64,000 bases of DNA from Rubripirellula lacrimiformis (GCF_007741535.1 NZ_CP036525.1:2294001-2358000), one strand, 5' to 3'; counted from the stretch's first letter, positions 10,582 to 20,387 are shown. Notes: generated by a model not told the origin, from the letters alone. Numbers and translations are program-made.

Positions 10582-11025
10582 CTAACGGTTTTCGGATTGT
10601 CGTTGGCTGGCGGTGCGGATTGGGAACAACGGGATTCGTTGATCTTCGGGCAGCAGTTTTCGGTTGACACGTTCCGGGTCTTGCTGGGTCCAGGTTTCGC
10701 GCATCTTGGGGGCTGACACCTGTCGTAGCAGGCCATTGTCATGCCACGTACACTGGTGGCAATCAGGGTTCCATCGCCGCTTGGGAACCTGGTTTTCGTT
10801 TTTGATCAGCCGCCAAGCGCGAACGTGGAAACGGTGGTGCTGATTCGACCAATCATAGAATATGACTTGGCGAAACACTTCACGGCCGTCGCCGTCGACA
10901 AAGTGGTTCAGTTCGATCAAGTCAACTTCTTGATGAACCGCGGCCGGGTCTGATCCGGTGGGGTGCGGCGAGCCGGCAGCGAGACCGACTAGTAAAAGTG
11001 ACGCCATGGAAACCCAAGATGTCAT
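10582..11025 (-). CDS. small secreted hypothetical protein
   Basis: A 147-residue protein with a short N-terminal signal peptide (hydrophobic core about residues 6-18, then SPHP). The mature part is rich in aromatic and charged residues (DLIELNHFVDGDGREVFRQ, FYDWSNQHHRFHVRAWRL) and has one Cys-x2-Cys-like pair in NPDCHQCTW. I do not recognise the family, but composition and regular codon use indicate a real gene. The ATG at 11025 has a good ribosome binding site (AAGGGAAAGACG before ATG). It diverges from the next gene, whose best ATG overlaps this start codon. Confidence 0.7.
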   Translation of the reverse strand: MTSWVSMASLLLVGLAAGSPHPTGSDPAAVHQEVDLIELNHFVDGDGREVFRQVIFYDWSNQHHRFHVRAWRLIKNENQVPKRRWNPDCHQCTWHDNGLLRQVSAPKMRETWTQQDPERVNRKLLPEDQRIPLFPIRTASQRQSENR

Positions 11026-11867
11026 CGTCTTTCCCTTTTAAACGCGTGAGTCAGGCAGATCCAGCGGATGCCCGACAACACCGTAGCGATGCTCCGGACG
11101 CTTTACCGATAGCAGACGCCGGTGCGGTATGTAAAGGGCGGCTATCGGGTTGGGCGTTCCAAATCGGTTGGTCGACAAGGTGCCGATCGCTTGGTTGTTG
11201 GGTGGCGGTCTTCATTGGGGTGGCGGCCTGCGTCTCCGGTGCGGTTTGGGGGCAAGATTCGGCCGATATTGCTAAGCCGTCACCGCTGGCGATTTCTTCG
11301 CTGCCAACGCCACCTGCGGATTTAGGGACGCTGATCGAACAAGGTGCGGTCACCTTTGAAAGTGGGGATCGCGACCAATCGCTGGAATCGGCCAATGGTC
11401 CACGCGTGTCGGCGGAAACCCGATATCGAATTGAGTATCACTTTCGCAGCAATGCAAAGTGGGATCTGCGGGGGGGCCAGTTGACGGTGCGAATCCAGTT
11501 TCGCGATATCCGCTGGGGCGTCCATCATGTGATCTGGTTTCGGCGGTTACCCGAAACCGATTCCTTTTGGGACAACCCGTTGGTGCAGCACGAATTTGAC
11601 CATGTCCGAATCTCTAGCGACCCTCGTTTCAGAGACAGCTTTCGAAAACGATTGCGTGCCAATTCGGTGGTCCTGCAAGACGTCTCGTCGAGCCAAAGGG
11701 TCGACGATGCAATGGTCGACAAGATCGTCGAACAGACGGCCAAGGACGTCTTTGAATCGCTTAGCGAGTTGGTGGCGATTCGCTATGCGGAACTTGATCG
11801 CGTGACCAGGCACGGGCGATTGCCGCTGCCCAGCGATCACGGGCTGTTCGATCCCGTTTCGCCCTGA
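11022..11867 (+). CDS. secreted/anchored protein with HExxH motif, possible metallopeptidase
   Basis: About 281 residues. After a basic N-terminal stretch there is one hydrophobic segment (CWVAVFIGVAACVSGAVWG) that should act as signal or anchor. The downstream domain contains VQHEFDHVRISSD, an HExxH zinc-binding signature, after a beta-rich stretch. This arrangement recalls DUF922-like putative metallopeptidases, but I cannot confirm the third metal ligand. The start is uncertain: GTG at 10998, ATG at 11022 and GTG at 11046 are all in frame, and the N-terminus before the hydrophobic segment is unusually long (about 60 residues). It diverges from the 147-residue secreted protein. Confidence 0.65.
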   Translation, partial: SSSFPFKRVSQADPADARQHRSDAPDALPIADAGAVCKGRLSGWAFQIGWSTRCRSLGCWVAVFIGVAACVSGAVWGQDSADIAKPSPLAISSLPTPPADLGTLIEQGAVTFESGDRDQSLESANGPRVSAETRYRIEYHFRSNAKWDLRGGQLTVRIQFRDIRWGVHHVIWFRRLPETDSFWDNPLVQHEFDHVRISSDPRFRDSFRKRLRANSVVLQDVSSSQRVDDAMVDKIVEQTAKDVFESLSELVAIRYAELDRVTRHGRLPLPSDHGLFDPVSP

Positions 11868-11964
11868 CCCATCGAATTTTGGATTTGATTTCGGTGATTG
11901 ACCAGACTTGTCAAAGCTCGGTCAGATACTAAGAGTGTCAGGGGAAAACAGTCGTCACTTTGAG

Positions 11965-11993
11965 TTGCCGATGCCCTGCGTTAGCGGTACTAT
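11965..11993 (+). promoter_or_regulatory. candidate sigma-70-type promoter of recA
   Basis: TTGCCG at 11965-11970, a 17-bp spacer, then TACTAT at 11988-11993, about 86 nt before the recA ATG. The match to the -35/-10 consensus is moderate and the spacing ideal. No recognised LexA box was seen nearby. Confidence 0.45.
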
Positions 11994-12079
11994 AAACACG
12001 TTCACTGACTGGCTAGTCGTATCGATTTGGCCGGATGTGGCGACTTCCAACGATTTATCGGGAATAAGGGGACGAGGGA

Positions 12080-13213
12080 ATGGCAGCCAAGAAAAAAGCA
12101 GCAACCGGCAAGAGCAAGATTGATCCTAGTTTGAAGGAGATTTTGGCTCGTGAACCTGGTTTGCAAACGACGCTAGAACAGATCGACAAGGCCTTCGGTG
12201 ACGGTGCGATCATGCCGTTGGGGGCGTCGCATCACCTGGACATCGAAGGGATTCCAACGGGAAGCCTATCGTTGGACATGGCTCTGGGGGGCCAAGGGGT
12301 GCCACGCGGTCGGATGGTCGAAGTTTTCGGTCCAGAATCCAGTGGTAAAACCACCTTGGCGCTGCACATCGGTGCGGAGGCTCAGAAGATGGGTGGGATC
12401 GCGGCCATCATCGATGCCGAGCACGCCTTTGATCCTAGTTGGGCAAAGAAGTTGGGCGTGGATCTGGACACCTTGTTGGTCAGCCAGCCCAGCAGCGGCG
12501 AAGAGGCCATGCAGATTTGCGAAATGTTGGTCAAAAGTAACGCTGTCGACGTCATCATCATCGACAGTGTGGCCGCACTGGTTCCCAAGAAGGAACTCGA
12601 AGGTGAAATCGGCGACAGCCACGTCGGTCTGCAAGCTCGTTTGATGAGCCAGTCGATGCGGAAGTTGACCGGTGCGATTTCCAAGAGCAAGTGTACGGTG
12701 ATCTTCATCAACCAGATTCGCGAAAAGGTCGGTGTGATGTTCGGCAGTCCGGAAACCACTCCGGGCGGACGGGCGTTGAAGTTCTATTGCTCCTGCCGAA
12801 TCGACGTCCGCCGTATCGGTGCTCTGAAAGACGGCGACGAACAGGTCGGTCAGCGTGTTAAAGCGAAGATCGTCAAGAACAAGGTCGCACCCCCTTTCCG
12901 CATCGCCGAATTCGACATGATGCACAACAACGGGATCAGTTTCGAGGGTGACCTGCTGGACTTGGGAACGACTCACAAGGTCGTCAATCGTGCGGGTGCA
13001 TGGTTCAAGTACGGTGAAACGTACTTGGGGCAAGGCAAGGAAAAGGCACGTAACTTCCTGATCGAAAACGTCGATATCCGCGACGAGATCAAACACAAAG
13101 TTTTGGCCGCAGGCGGTTACGCCGAACCGTTGGAACATGACGCATCCGAAGCGGATGCCGATGCCGATGGAGAGAGCGAAGAAAATAGCGAAGCCGAATT
13201 GAGCAACAGCTAG
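12080..13213 (+). CDS. recA: recombinase RecA
   Basis: RecA forms filaments on single-stranded DNA, catalyses strand exchange and, in bacteria with LexA, triggers the SOS response. The 377-residue protein has Walker [10 protein letters not shown] at 84-92, Walker B-like [12 protein letters not shown], the L1/L2 DNA-binding region ([18 protein letters not shown], then [22 protein letters not shown]) and an acidic C-terminal tail of Asp/Glu/Ala. The N-terminus carries extra lysines ([12 protein letters not shown]). The start is supported by GACGAGGGA just upstream. A promoter candidate lies at 11965 and a strong terminator at 13261. There is no recX neighbour. Confidence 0.98.
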   Translation: MAAKKKAATGKSKIDPSLKEILAREPGLQTTLEQIDKAFGDGAIMPLGASHHLDIEGIPTGSLSLDMALGGQGVPRGRMVEVFGPESSGKTTLALHIGAEAQKMGGIAAIIDAEHAFDPSWAKKLGVDLDTLLVSQPSSGEEAMQICEMLVKSNAVDVIIIDSVAALVPKKELEGEIGDSHVGLQARLMSQSMRKLTGAISKSKCTVIFINQIREKVGVMFGSPETTPGGRALKFYCSCRIDVRRIGALKDGDEQVGQRVKAKIVKNKVAPPFRIAEFDMMHNNGISFEGDLLDLGTTHKVVNRAGAWFKYGETYLGQGKEKARNFLIENVDIRDEIKHKVLAAGGYAEPLEHDASEADADADGESEENSEAELSNS

Positions 13214-13260
13214 TCGGCCAGCGGAAACAAACCGGTTCTTGGAAGGATCACGGATGTTCG

Positions 13261-13297
13261 AGGGGTGGGTGTTTGAAAAAACATCTGCCCCTTTTTT
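13261..13297 (+). terminator. rho-independent terminator of recA
   Basis: A 14-bp stem (13261-13274 with 13279-13292), three of its pairs being G-U wobbles, closes a GAAA tetraloop at 13275-13278 and is followed by a T run to 13297. It lies about 48 bp after the recA stop. Confidence 0.85.
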
Positions 13298-13316
13298 ATG
13301 CGCTCGCGCCGCACCC

Positions 13317-13344
13317 GTAGCGAAACTCGCCAAGAGTTTCGGCC
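13317..13344. repeat. REP-like palindrome, single arm
   Basis: One copy of the GTAGCG...TTTCGG arm family described at 21618. Its core is AAACTC-GCCAA-GAGTTT, a 6-bp perfect stem. It is followed by a run of nine C residues (13346-13354). Confidence 0.7.
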
Positions 13345-13418
13345 ACCCCCCCCCACTGCACCAAGCGTCCTGGCGGCATTCGCCACCAGGAAAAACAGCT
13401 TTCTGTCAGGACGCTGGG

Positions 13419-15107
13419 CTAATTGGTTTTGCCCTTCGCTTCCATTTTGCCCCAGGTATCACGCAGGGTCACAATGCGATTGAAGACACGTTTTTCGGGG
13501 GTGCTGTCGATATCCACGATGAAATACCCCAAGCGTTCGAATTGCACCCGGTCGCCGATCTCGGCATTGGCGAGTTCGGGTTCGACGTATCCGGTGATGA
13601 CTTTCAGCGAGTCCGGATTCAGGTGGTCAACGAACGTTTGTCCCTCGGCGCACACGCTGGGGTCTTCGACGGCAAACAGGCGGTCGTAAAGTCGCACTTC
13701 GACTTCCTTGGCGTGATCGGCACTAACCCAGTGGATGGTGCCTTTGACCTTTCGCCCGGATGTGTCTTCGCCACTTTTGGTTTCCGGATCGTAGGTGCAA
13801 AGAACTTCGATCACGTTGCCATCGTCGTCTTTGACCACGTCGTGGCAGTCGATGATGTAGCCCGCCCGCAGTCGGACCGAACCACCTTTTTTAAGCCGAA
13901 AGAACTTGCGTGGGGCTTCTTCGCGGAAATCGTCCTGTTCGATCCATAGCGAACCCGAGAACGCCATTTCGCGGCTGCCGGATTCGGGATCACCGGGGTT
14001 GTTGACCGCTTCGGTCGTCTCGACATGGCCGGCGGGCCAGTTCGTGATCGTCAGTTTCAGCGGATCCAGGACCGCCATTCGACGCGGCGCGAGTCGATTG
14101 AGGTGTTCGCGGATCGAGTTTTCCAAACGAACGATATCGATCGTGCCAGGGAACTTGGCAACACCGATCTCGCTGCAGAAATTGCGGATGGATTCGGGCG
14201 TGTAGCCACGTCGGCGGTAGCCGCGGATCGTGGGCATGCGAGGATCGTCCCAACCGTCGACGAGTCCCTCTTTGACCATCCGCAGCATGTGCCGTTTTCC
14301 GATCAGCAATGTGCTGAGTTTCAGTTTGGCAAATTCGATTTGGCGAGGATGGTGGATGCCTAGCTTTTCGCAGTACCAATCGTAAAGCGGTCGATGGTTT
14401 TCGAATTCCAAGGTGCAATTCGAAAACGTGATGCCTTCGATGGAATCGCTTTGCCCGTGCGTCCAGTCGTACATCGGATAGATGCACCACTTGTCACCGG
14501 TACGGTGATGATGGGCACGCATGATTCGGTACATCACCGGGTCACGCAGATTGATATTCGGCGACGCCATGTCGATCTTGGCGCGAAGCGTTTTCGCACC
14601 ATCGGGGAATTCACCGTCACGCATGGCGTGGAACAGTTTCAGGTTTTCCTCGGGCGACCGATCACGATGGGGGCTGTTGCGTCCCGGTTCGGTCAGTGTG
14701 CCACGATACTGGCGAGTTTCGTCGGCGTTTAGATCACAGACATAGGCGTGGCCTTCGCGAATCAGCTTTTCGGCCCATTGAAACAATTGGTCGAAATAGT
14801 CGCTGGCGTAATGCAGGTTGTCCCATTGGAACCCCAGCCAACGGATGTCGTCCATGATCGAATCGACGTACTCAACATCCTCTTTCGCCGGATTGGTATC
14901 GTCGAACCGCAGGTTGCAGGTGCCGCCATATTTCTTGGCCAAGCCAAAGTTCAGGCAGATGCTTTTCGCGTGCCCGATGTGGAGGTATCCATTGGGTTCC
15001 GGTGGGAACCGAGTGAAGACACCATCGAAACGGCCAGACGCCAGATCGGATTCGATGGCTTGTTCAATGAAGTTCTTGGACTCGCGTGGTTCTTGCGACT
15101 CGGTCAT
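13419..15107 (-). CDS. glnS: glutaminyl-tRNA synthetase
   Basis: Charges tRNA-Gln with glutamine. The 562 residues match the GlnRS family closely. The class I catalytic domain has [15 protein letters not shown] (HIGH at 43-46), followed by the [10 protein letters not shown]-like block ([19 protein letters not shown]), and the C-terminal anticodon-binding beta-barrels have [16 protein letters not shown]. Oddity: the KMSKS-equivalent loop, VMSKRK in well-known GlnRS, reads LLIGKRHM at 267-274, so Met-Ser is replaced by Ile-Gly while the Lys-Arg is kept. It is third in a minus-strand run after gltX and a cytochrome c gene, with a 98-bp gap from the cytochrome stop. Confidence 0.96.
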   Translation of the reverse strand: MTESQEPRESKNFIEQAIESDLASGRFDGVFTRFPPEPNGYLHIGHAKSICLNFGLAKKYGGTCNLRFDDTNPAKEDVEYVDSIMDDIRWLGFQWDNLHYASDYFDQLFQWAEKLIREGHAYVCDLNADETRQYRGTLTEPGRNSPHRDRSPEENLKLFHAMRDGEFPDGAKTLRAKIDMASPNINLRDPVMYRIMRAHHHRTGDKWCIYPMYDWTHGQSDSIEGITFSNCTLEFENHRPLYDWYCEKLGIHHPRQIEFAKLKLSTLLIGKRHMLRMVKEGLVDGWDDPRMPTIRGYRRRGYTPESIRNFCSEIGVAKFPGTIDIVRLENSIREHLNRLAPRRMAVLDPLKLTITNWPAGHVETTEAVNNPGDPESGSREMAFSGSLWIEQDDFREEAPRKFFRLKKGGSVRLRAGYIIDCHDVVKDDDGNVIEVLCTYDPETKSGEDTSGRKVKGTIHWVSADHAKEVEVRLYDRLFAVEDPSVCAEGQTFVDHLNPDSLKVITGYVEPELANAEIGDRVQFERLGYFIVDIDSTPEKRVFNRIVTLRDTWGKMEAKGKTN

Positions 15108-15205
15108 CTATTTCGCATTCCTATGCAAACGTGGATCCGCGATTCCGCTCGCGGAAGGTGAACCGCGGTGCGGTTCGGTGTTGTGATTGGGGGTGTCCCA
15201 AGCCG

Positions 15206-16573
15206 CTACATGGCGGCCGATTCGGGCGTTTGCAACGAACGGATGAAGTTGATGATGTTCCAAACATCGTCAGCTTCGAACTCACCATCGACGAAGGTTG
15301 CTGCGGGCATCGGGGTGCCGTCGATTCCTTGAGTGATTCGGCGGTACAGATCTTCGGAAGACGAACCGCCCCGGAAGATTCCTTCGGCAAAGTTTCGTGG
15401 CAGAGCGTTGCGGGGTTCAAAGGCGCCGCGTGCCATCATCGGGACCAACGAATCGCGATCTTCCGGTTTCAGGCCGACCCGTGACGTCCAGTCCTTGGTC
15501 CAGTCGTCGAAGTCGGTCGTCTGACCGTTGCCCAATCCTTTTTCGCCGTGGCATTTGCTGCAGGATGCGACCTTGCCGACGAACAATTCTTGGCCACGCT
15601 TTACCGACGCTGCGAAGGCATCGGCTTGATCACTTTGTTGAAACTTTGTGACGTCAGCGAAATTTTCGGCCAGTGGAAAATCGGATGGTGGTTCAGGAAC
15701 TTCCAACACATCTTCGTCGGCTTCCAACCACGACTCGCCGATTTCGGCGGCGTAGTCTTCGGCATATTCCCAGTCTTCCTGGTAACGTTCGAAGAGTTCC
15801 AGTTTGGTTTTCATTTCTTCGCTTAGCGATTCTTCATCCGCGTCGGCGGCAGCTTCGAGCGCTTCGAGAGCCGCAGGGTCGGATCGCATCTGTTCGGCGA
15901 ACTGAGTGTTGATGATTCGTTCACCGTCTTCGATGATTCCATCGAACATCGCGCCATCGACGGCTTGCCGTTCTAGTTCGCCACGCCATGAAAGGTAGAT
16001 CACATAGTCCACCAACGCGTTTACGTCGTCATCGGTCAGGTCGGGAATCTTGACCATAGCGGTGCCGCCGATGCCATTATGGATCAGCTTGGCGATGTCA
16101 TCCTTGGTCGGTTTGACGCCGCGCGGTGTCGACTTGAACTTGAAAATGCCCAAGCGGTAGTCACGGGGGTACGGCATTTGGATCGCGGCCGTCGGGCCAC
16201 GCCCATCGCCGGATACCCCGTGGCACACGACACAGTGTTTCTGGAACAGGCCTCGCCCTTCGGCATCGGCCGGCCCGGAAGCCCGTGTTAGGTTTTCCAT
16301 CGAAACGATCGACGCCAAATCTTCGTCTTCGGTCACGACAGCGGGAAGCTTCGGTTCCAGCGGAGTTCCGAACATGGTTTCAGCCAACCAGAACGAATCT
16401 TTGGACGCTTGGTCCATCGAAACGTCTTTTTGGATCTGGTACTTCATCGTGTGCACCAAGTTCGGTTCGAACGCCAGCGGTTGCGGGCTGCGATCGCGAC
16501 AGCCTGCCAATCCCAGGGCGATGACGGCGGTCGTGGCGAACGTGATGAGTCGGTGATCAGAAGAAATGTTCAT
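15206..16573 (-). CDS. dihaem c-type cytochrome lipoprotein
   Basis: A 455-residue exported electron carrier. The N-terminus is a lipoprotein signal ending in lipobox LAGC (Cys25), so the mature protein should be membrane-anchored facing the periplasm. Two haem-binding CxxCH motifs, CVVCH at 114-118 and CSKCH at 338-342, define two cytochrome c domains separated by a Glu-rich helical linker (about 200-320). Candidate distal Met ligands occur in each domain. The frame is open upstream to 16651, but the ATG at 16573 is chosen because the signal peptide starts there. It lies 64 bp after gltX and 98 bp before glnS on the same strand. The redox partner is unknown. Confidence 0.9.
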   Translation of the reverse strand: MNISSDHRLITFATTAVIALGLAGCRDRSPQPLAFEPNLVHTMKYQIQKDVSMDQASKDSFWLAETMFGTPLEPKLPAVVTEDEDLASIVSMENLTRASGPADAEGRGLFQKHCVVCHGVSGDGRGPTAAIQMPYPRDYRLGIFKFKSTPRGVKPTKDDIAKLIHNGIGGTAMVKIPDLTDDDVNALVDYVIYLSWRGELERQAVDGAMFDGIIEDGERIINTQFAEQMRSDPAALEALEAAADADEESLSEEMKTKLELFERYQEDWEYAEDYAAEIGESWLEADEDVLEVPEPPSDFPLAENFADVTKFQQSDQADAFAASVKRGQELFVGKVASCSKCHGEKGLGNGQTTDFDDWTKDWTSRVGLKPEDRDSLVPMMARGAFEPRNALPRNFAEGIFRGGSSSEDLYRRITQGIDGTPMPAATFVDGEFEADDVWNIINFIRSLQTPESAAM

Positions 16574-16637
16574 GTTTCTGTCGTGGCATTCAGTAGTTTG
16601 GATACGTCGATCCTTGATTTTATACTTTTTGGGGGTA

Positions 16638-18206
16638 CTAAGTCGCGGCACAGATTGTCGCGGCTTCGGTCAAAGCTCGGTCAATCCGCTCGACAACCTT
16701 GGTCGATCCCAAGATGGCCAGCGTTTCGAACATCCCAAAACCGGCCGGTGTTCCGGTCGCGGCGACCCGCAAAGCGTGAATGATATCTTTCAGTTCGACG
16801 CCCGCTGATTCGCAGAACGCCAGGATCGATTTCTCGGCTTCTTCGGCCGACGCCCAGTCCGCACCGTCGGCGATCGCGGTGCGAAGTTTGCCGAGCAGTT
16901 CGCGAGCGTTCTCGGGCTTGCAGATTCGCTTGTTGAATGCTTTTTCGTCGTACGAGAAATCGTCTTGAAAGCAATAGTCGAAATTCAGGATGTCGCCCGC
17001 CATGCGAAGCCGGTCACCGGCACCATCGACAATCAGACGCAGTTTTTCGTCCGCGTTTTCGCCACCAAGCAAGCCAGCGGCCTCGGCGAACGGGCGGACT
17101 CGGGCCAGACGTGTTTCCAGCGGCAGAGCGGCAAAGTATTCGGCTTGGAACGAAGTCAGTTTTCGCGGGTCGAAGGACGCAGGCGCCTTGTTGACTCGAT
17201 CAAGCGTGAAATGTTGGATCATTTCCTTGACGGTGAACTTTTCGGTCTCGCCATCGAGCGACCAGCCCAGCAGCAGCAGGTAGTTCAAAATGGCTTCGGC
17301 ATCAAAGCCGATTTCGCGATAGAAGTCGACAATCACTGGGTTGAATGTGTCGGCATCGGTGGCGATTTTGCAGCGGCTGGCGATTTCCTGGCCGTGTTTC
17401 AGCAGTTGGGCAAAGTCCTTGTTCTTTTCGTACTTGGCCAGTTTCCGCTTGCTCAATTTCGCGGAACCACCCGGTTCGGCCACGTAGGGCAGGTGAGCGT
17501 ATTGGGGGCGTTGGTAGCCGAGCGATTCGAGGATGAAGATCTGGCGGGGCGTATTGGGCAGGTGTTCTTCGGCGCGAACGACGTGAGTGATGCCGAATTC
17601 GTGATCGTCCACGGCGGTTGCCAGGTGATACAGACAGCTTCCATCGGCGCGCTGGATCACGTGATCTTGTTCGGTCGCCCATTGGACGACGACTTCGCCG
17701 CGGACCAAGTCTTCGATCACGCACTGGCCTTCGCGCGGCATCTTCAATCGGACGGTCGCGGTTCGCCCTTCGGCTTCGAAGGCTTCGGCGGCGGCATCGT
17801 CTTCGGCCATCCAACGTCGGTCATAGAAAAAACGGCTGCCCTTCTTTTCCGCTTCTTCCCGCAAAGCCTGAAGTTCTTCGGGCCGCGAATAGTCGCGGTA
17901 GGCGTGTCCGGAGGCGAGCAATTTTTGGGCGGCTGCCTGATGCCGGTCGCTGCGTTGGGATTGGTAATACGGTTCGTTGGGACCGCCGACTTCCGGGCCT
18001 TCGTCCCAGTCCATTCCCAGCCACTTGAACCCGTCCAGGATCGGTTGCAATGCCTCTTGAACGTTCCGGCCGGCGTCCGTGTCGTCAATTCGCAAAATGA
18101 ATTGTCCGCCGGATTGTCGGGCCAACAGCCAGTTGAACAGGGCGCTGCGGACGCCCCCGATGTGCAGGTATCCGGTTGGGCTGGGGGCAAAGCGAGTGCG
18201 AATCAT
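16638..18206 (-). CDS. gltX: glutamyl-tRNA synthetase
   Basis: Charges tRNA-Glu with glutamate, which also supplies the haem precursor route where HemA is present. The 522-residue protein starts [18 protein letters not shown], with the HIGH-equivalent HIGG at 15-18. The KMSKS-equivalent is KLSKRK at about residue 250. The C-terminal helical anticodon-binding region is present at full length. Unlike the neighbouring GlnRS, its signature loop is canonical. It is the first gene of the minus-strand run with the cytochrome c and glnS. Confidence 0.96.
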   Translation of the reverse strand: MIRTRFAPSPTGYLHIGGVRSALFNWLLARQSGGQFILRIDDTDAGRNVQEALQPILDGFKWLGMDWDEGPEVGGPNEPYYQSQRSDRHQAAAQKLLASGHAYRDYSRPEELQALREEAEKKGSRFFYDRRWMAEDDAAAEAFEAEGRTATVRLKMPREGQCVIEDLVRGEVVVQWATEQDHVIQRADGSCLYHLATAVDDHEFGITHVVRAEEHLPNTPRQIFILESLGYQRPQYAHLPYVAEPGGSAKLSKRKLAKYEKNKDFAQLLKHGQEIASRCKIATDADTFNPVIVDFYREIGFDAEAILNYLLLLGWSLDGETEKFTVKEMIQHFTLDRVNKAPASFDPRKLTSFQAEYFAALPLETRLARVRPFAEAAGLLGGENADEKLRLIVDGAGDRLRMAGDILNFDYCFQDDFSYDEKAFNKRICKPENARELLGKLRTAIADGADWASAEEAEKSILAFCESAGVELKDIIHALRVAATGTPAGFGMFETLAILGSTKVVERIDRALTEAATICAAT

Positions 18207-18360
18207 GGAATGTCGGGTTTGCTAACAGGGCGTTAAAGAATCGGGCGACGGGAATCGATCCGGAATTTAGGCGGATCCCACGACGGACAACCGCCACGTT
18301 GTACTCCTGACGCCTGTCGGCTGAAACCAGTTGCCCATGGGGGACGCTCGGTGGCGGGGC

Positions 18361-18927
18361 CTATTGCAGTTGTTCTCGCAGCGTTTTCATGCCGCGGTGC
18401 ATCAGTCCGGCGATCGCACCAGTCGTTTTGCCCATCTGCTGTGCGACCTCCGCCAGCTTCATGCCTTCGAGGTAATGCAAGCGGATTGCTTCGGCCTGGG
18501 CCTCTGGCAATCGTTCCACCGCGTCGGATAGTTGCAGCACGTATTCGCCAATCATGACGTTTTGGCTTGGTGTGGGTGAATCACCAGCCAGCAGTCCTTC
18601 GAGCCGAAGCGAGCTTTGGGCCAGTTTCTGCTCCATCGACTGTTCCCGACGCACATCGCGTTTGTCGCGGTGCATATCGCGATCGAGATGGCAGAGGTGG
18701 TGGGCCAGGATTTGGCGCAGCCAGCCACGGAACTCGGCTTCCGTCCCGCCGCGAAACCCGTCCAATCCCTGGACCGCCTGCATCATCACCTGTTGGACCA
18801 TGTCGGACGCACCAATTTTCGCCTGATACGCCCTCCGCGCTTGCGTGCGGGCCAGCATCCGTAGGTACGGTTCGTACTTGGCAATGATCGCCGGATCACT
18901 GAATTCGATTGGCTCGGGTCCGTTCAT
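18361..18927 (-). CDS. RNA polymerase ECF sigma factor, planctomycete type
   Basis: A 188-residue sigma-70 family protein of the ECF class. Region 2 contains GASDMVQQVMMQAVQGLDGFRGGTEAEFRGWL-like sequence, recalling the planctomycete-specific subfamily. Region 4 has LPEAQAEAIRLHYLEGMKLAEVAQQMGKT followed by the recognition helix (TGAIAGLMHRGMKTLREQL). The start at 18927 (MNGPEPIEFS) is preferred. The longer open frame to 19023 would read through the REP-like repeat at 18969 and into the bioA 3' end. No adjacent anti-sigma factor or kinase gene is visible, so regulation cannot be inferred. Confidence 0.9.
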   Translation of the reverse strand: MNGPEPIEFSDPAIIAKYEPYLRMLARTQARRAYQAKIGASDMVQQVMMQAVQGLDGFRGGTEAEFRGWLRQILAHHLCHLDRDMHRDKRDVRREQSMEQKLAQSSLRLEGLLAGDSPTPSQNVMIGEYVLQLSDAVERLPEAQAEAIRLHYLEGMKLAEVAQQMGKTTGAIAGLMHRGMKTLREQLQ

Positions 18928-18968
18928 GAGATTTGTATTCCGTCTGAACTTAACGCTGGGGCAAAAGG

Positions 18969-18995
18969 CGTAGCGGAAGTCGTCAAGACTTTCGT
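18969..18995. repeat. REP-like palindrome between bioA and sigma factor gene
   Basis: Carries the arm CGTAGCGG...GACTTTCGT with stem AAGTC-GTCAA-GACTT. The flanking sequence GTGAATCAC and the following CCTTTTGCCC-type sequence also match the copy near 42331-42376, so the shared segment is about 50 bp. Confidence 0.8.
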
Positions 18996-19001
18996 GAATC
19001 A

Positions 19002-20387
19002 CTAGCGGCTTGGTGAACTGCATTGGAGTGCTTCCGGCGCAGTCTTGGTCACCGGCAGTGAACAGCGGATGGAATCGATGATCGCATCGGCCAGGATGTC
19101 CAGTTCATCGTCGGTCGCGACCAGCGGAGGCATGGCGACGATGACATCGGAAAGTGGCCGGATCCAAACGCCACGCTGGACCGCCGCTTGGCAGATTTTG
19201 CGGCCAACTTGATCGGCGGAATCGAAAGTCGCTTTGGTCGTTTTGTCGGCAACAATCTCGATTCCCACCATCAGCCCACGTCCGCGGATATCGCCGACGT
19301 TGGGGTGGACACCCAGCACGCTTAGACGGTCTCGCAAATGTTTGGCTTTCCGGTCGACGGTCGATATCAAATCGGTTTCCTCGATCAGGTCGATCGAAGC
19401 AATCGCGGCAGCGGCCGCCAACGGATTTCCACCGAAAGTGTGCCCGTGATAAAACTGACGTGACTCGGTGGCCGGTGCCAGGAAGGCGTCAAAGACGTGG
19501 GGGCGAGCGATCGTGGCTGCCATCGGCAGGTAGCCGCCCGTCAGCCCCTTGCCGACGCACAGGATGTCTGGAGTCACGTTTTCATGTTCGCATGCAAACA
19601 GTTTGCCGGTGCGTCCAAAACCGGTCGCGACCTCGTCGACGATCATCAACACGTTGTATTGGTCGCACAGTCGGCGGATGTTGGCCAACAGCCCGACTGG
19701 ATGGGTGATCATGCCGGCGGCACCCTGCACCAGCGGTTCCATCACAACGGCCGCGATCGTCGAGTGGTGCTGGCGAAGGATTGCATCGAATTGCTGAGTG
19801 TAAAAATCGCAGGCCGATTCGCTGCTGACTTCGGCGGGCAATCGGTACGTGCACGGCACCGGGCCACGCAGGGGGGAAAACAGGATGGGTGCGAACAGTT
19901 GGTGAAAGTACTTGATCCCGCCTAGCGAAACCGCGCCGGTCGTATCGCCGTGATAGGCCGACCCCAACGCCAGATACTGTGTTTTTTCGGGCTGTGGTTC
20001 CGAACACTGACGCCAATATTGGAACGCCATCTTCAGCGCCGCTTCGACCGCCGATGACCCGTCGGAACTGAAGAAAGTGTGGGCCAAGTCGCCGGGGGTG
20101 ATCTGAGCCAGTCGCTGGGCCAAGATTTCAGTGGTTTCGCCTGACATCCCCAGCGTTGTCACGTGGGCAACACGACCAAGCTGTTCGATCACTGCAGCAT
20201 CGATTTTGGGATGGCGGTGGCCGTGGACGTTGCACCACAGGCTGGATATGCCGTCCAGCAATCGATGTCCGTCCGTCGTGGTCAGCCAGCATCCCTGGCC
20301 TTCGCGGACGACCAGTTCGTCGAAGTCCGCCATCGGGGTAAAGCCGCGCCAATGGGGGGCCGAGTGGGAAGCACTGGGGAAATTCAT
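19002..20387 (-). CDS. bioA: adenosylmethionine-8-amino-7-oxononanoate aminotransferase
   Basis: PLP-dependent class III aminotransferase that makes 7,8-diaminopelargonic acid from KAPA and SAM in biotin synthesis. The 461-residue protein has the N-terminal HWRGFTPM-like start, GISSLWCNVHGHRHP, the PLP-phosphate region SSDGSSAVEAALKMA, Asp251 in DEVATGFGRTG and the Schiff-base Lys280 in CVGKGLTGGYLP. The SLWCNVHGH and YFHQLF-type segments favour BioA over other class III transaminases. No other bio gene is in the window. It diverges from ruvB across 169 bp that contain two palindromic operator candidates. Confidence 0.92.
   Translation of the reverse strand: MNFPSASHSAPHWRGFTPMADFDELVVREGQGCWLTTTDGHRLLDGISSLWCNVHGHRHPKIDAAVIEQLGRVAHVTTLGMSGETTEILAQRLAQITPGDLAHTFFSSDGSSAVEAALKMAFQYWRQCSEPQPEKTQYLALGSAYHGDTTGAVSLGGIKYFHQLFAPILFSPLRGPVPCTYRLPAEVSSESACDFYTQQFDAILRQHHSTIAAVVMEPLVQGAAGMITHPVGLLANIRRLCDQYNVLMIVDEVATGFGRTGKLFACEHENVTPDILCVGKGLTGGYLPMAATIARPHVFDAFLAPATESRQFYHGHTFGGNPLAAAAAIASIDLIEETDLISTVDRKAKHLRDRLSVLGVHPNVGDIRGRGLMVGIEIVADKTTKATFDSADQVGRKICQAAVQRGVWIRPLSDVIVAMPPLVATDDELDILADAIIDSIRCSLPVTKTAPEALQCSSPSR

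Noticed and set aside
10079-10742. Open frames over the hexamer array encoding alternating Glu-Phe or Arg-Val
   Set aside because: They are a by-product of the (CTCGAA)n satellite, lack any conserved domain and one overlaps a real gene 3' end.
11880-12079. A LexA box upstream of recA
   Set aside because: I looked for CGAAC-N4-GTTCG, GTTC-N7-GTTC and GAACTG-N5-CAGTTC formats and found none.
12266-13333. 355-codon frame antisense to recA
   Set aside because: Mirror of recA coding DNA, running across its terminator.
13370-13400. CCTGGCGG/CGCCACCAGG hairpin as a terminator
   Set aside because: The stem is imperfect and no T run follows on the strand of either neighbouring gene; the real recA terminator is at 13261.
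16965-18236. 423-codon frame antisense to gltX
   Set aside because: It lies wholly opposite a conserved tRNA synthetase and has no recognisable motif.
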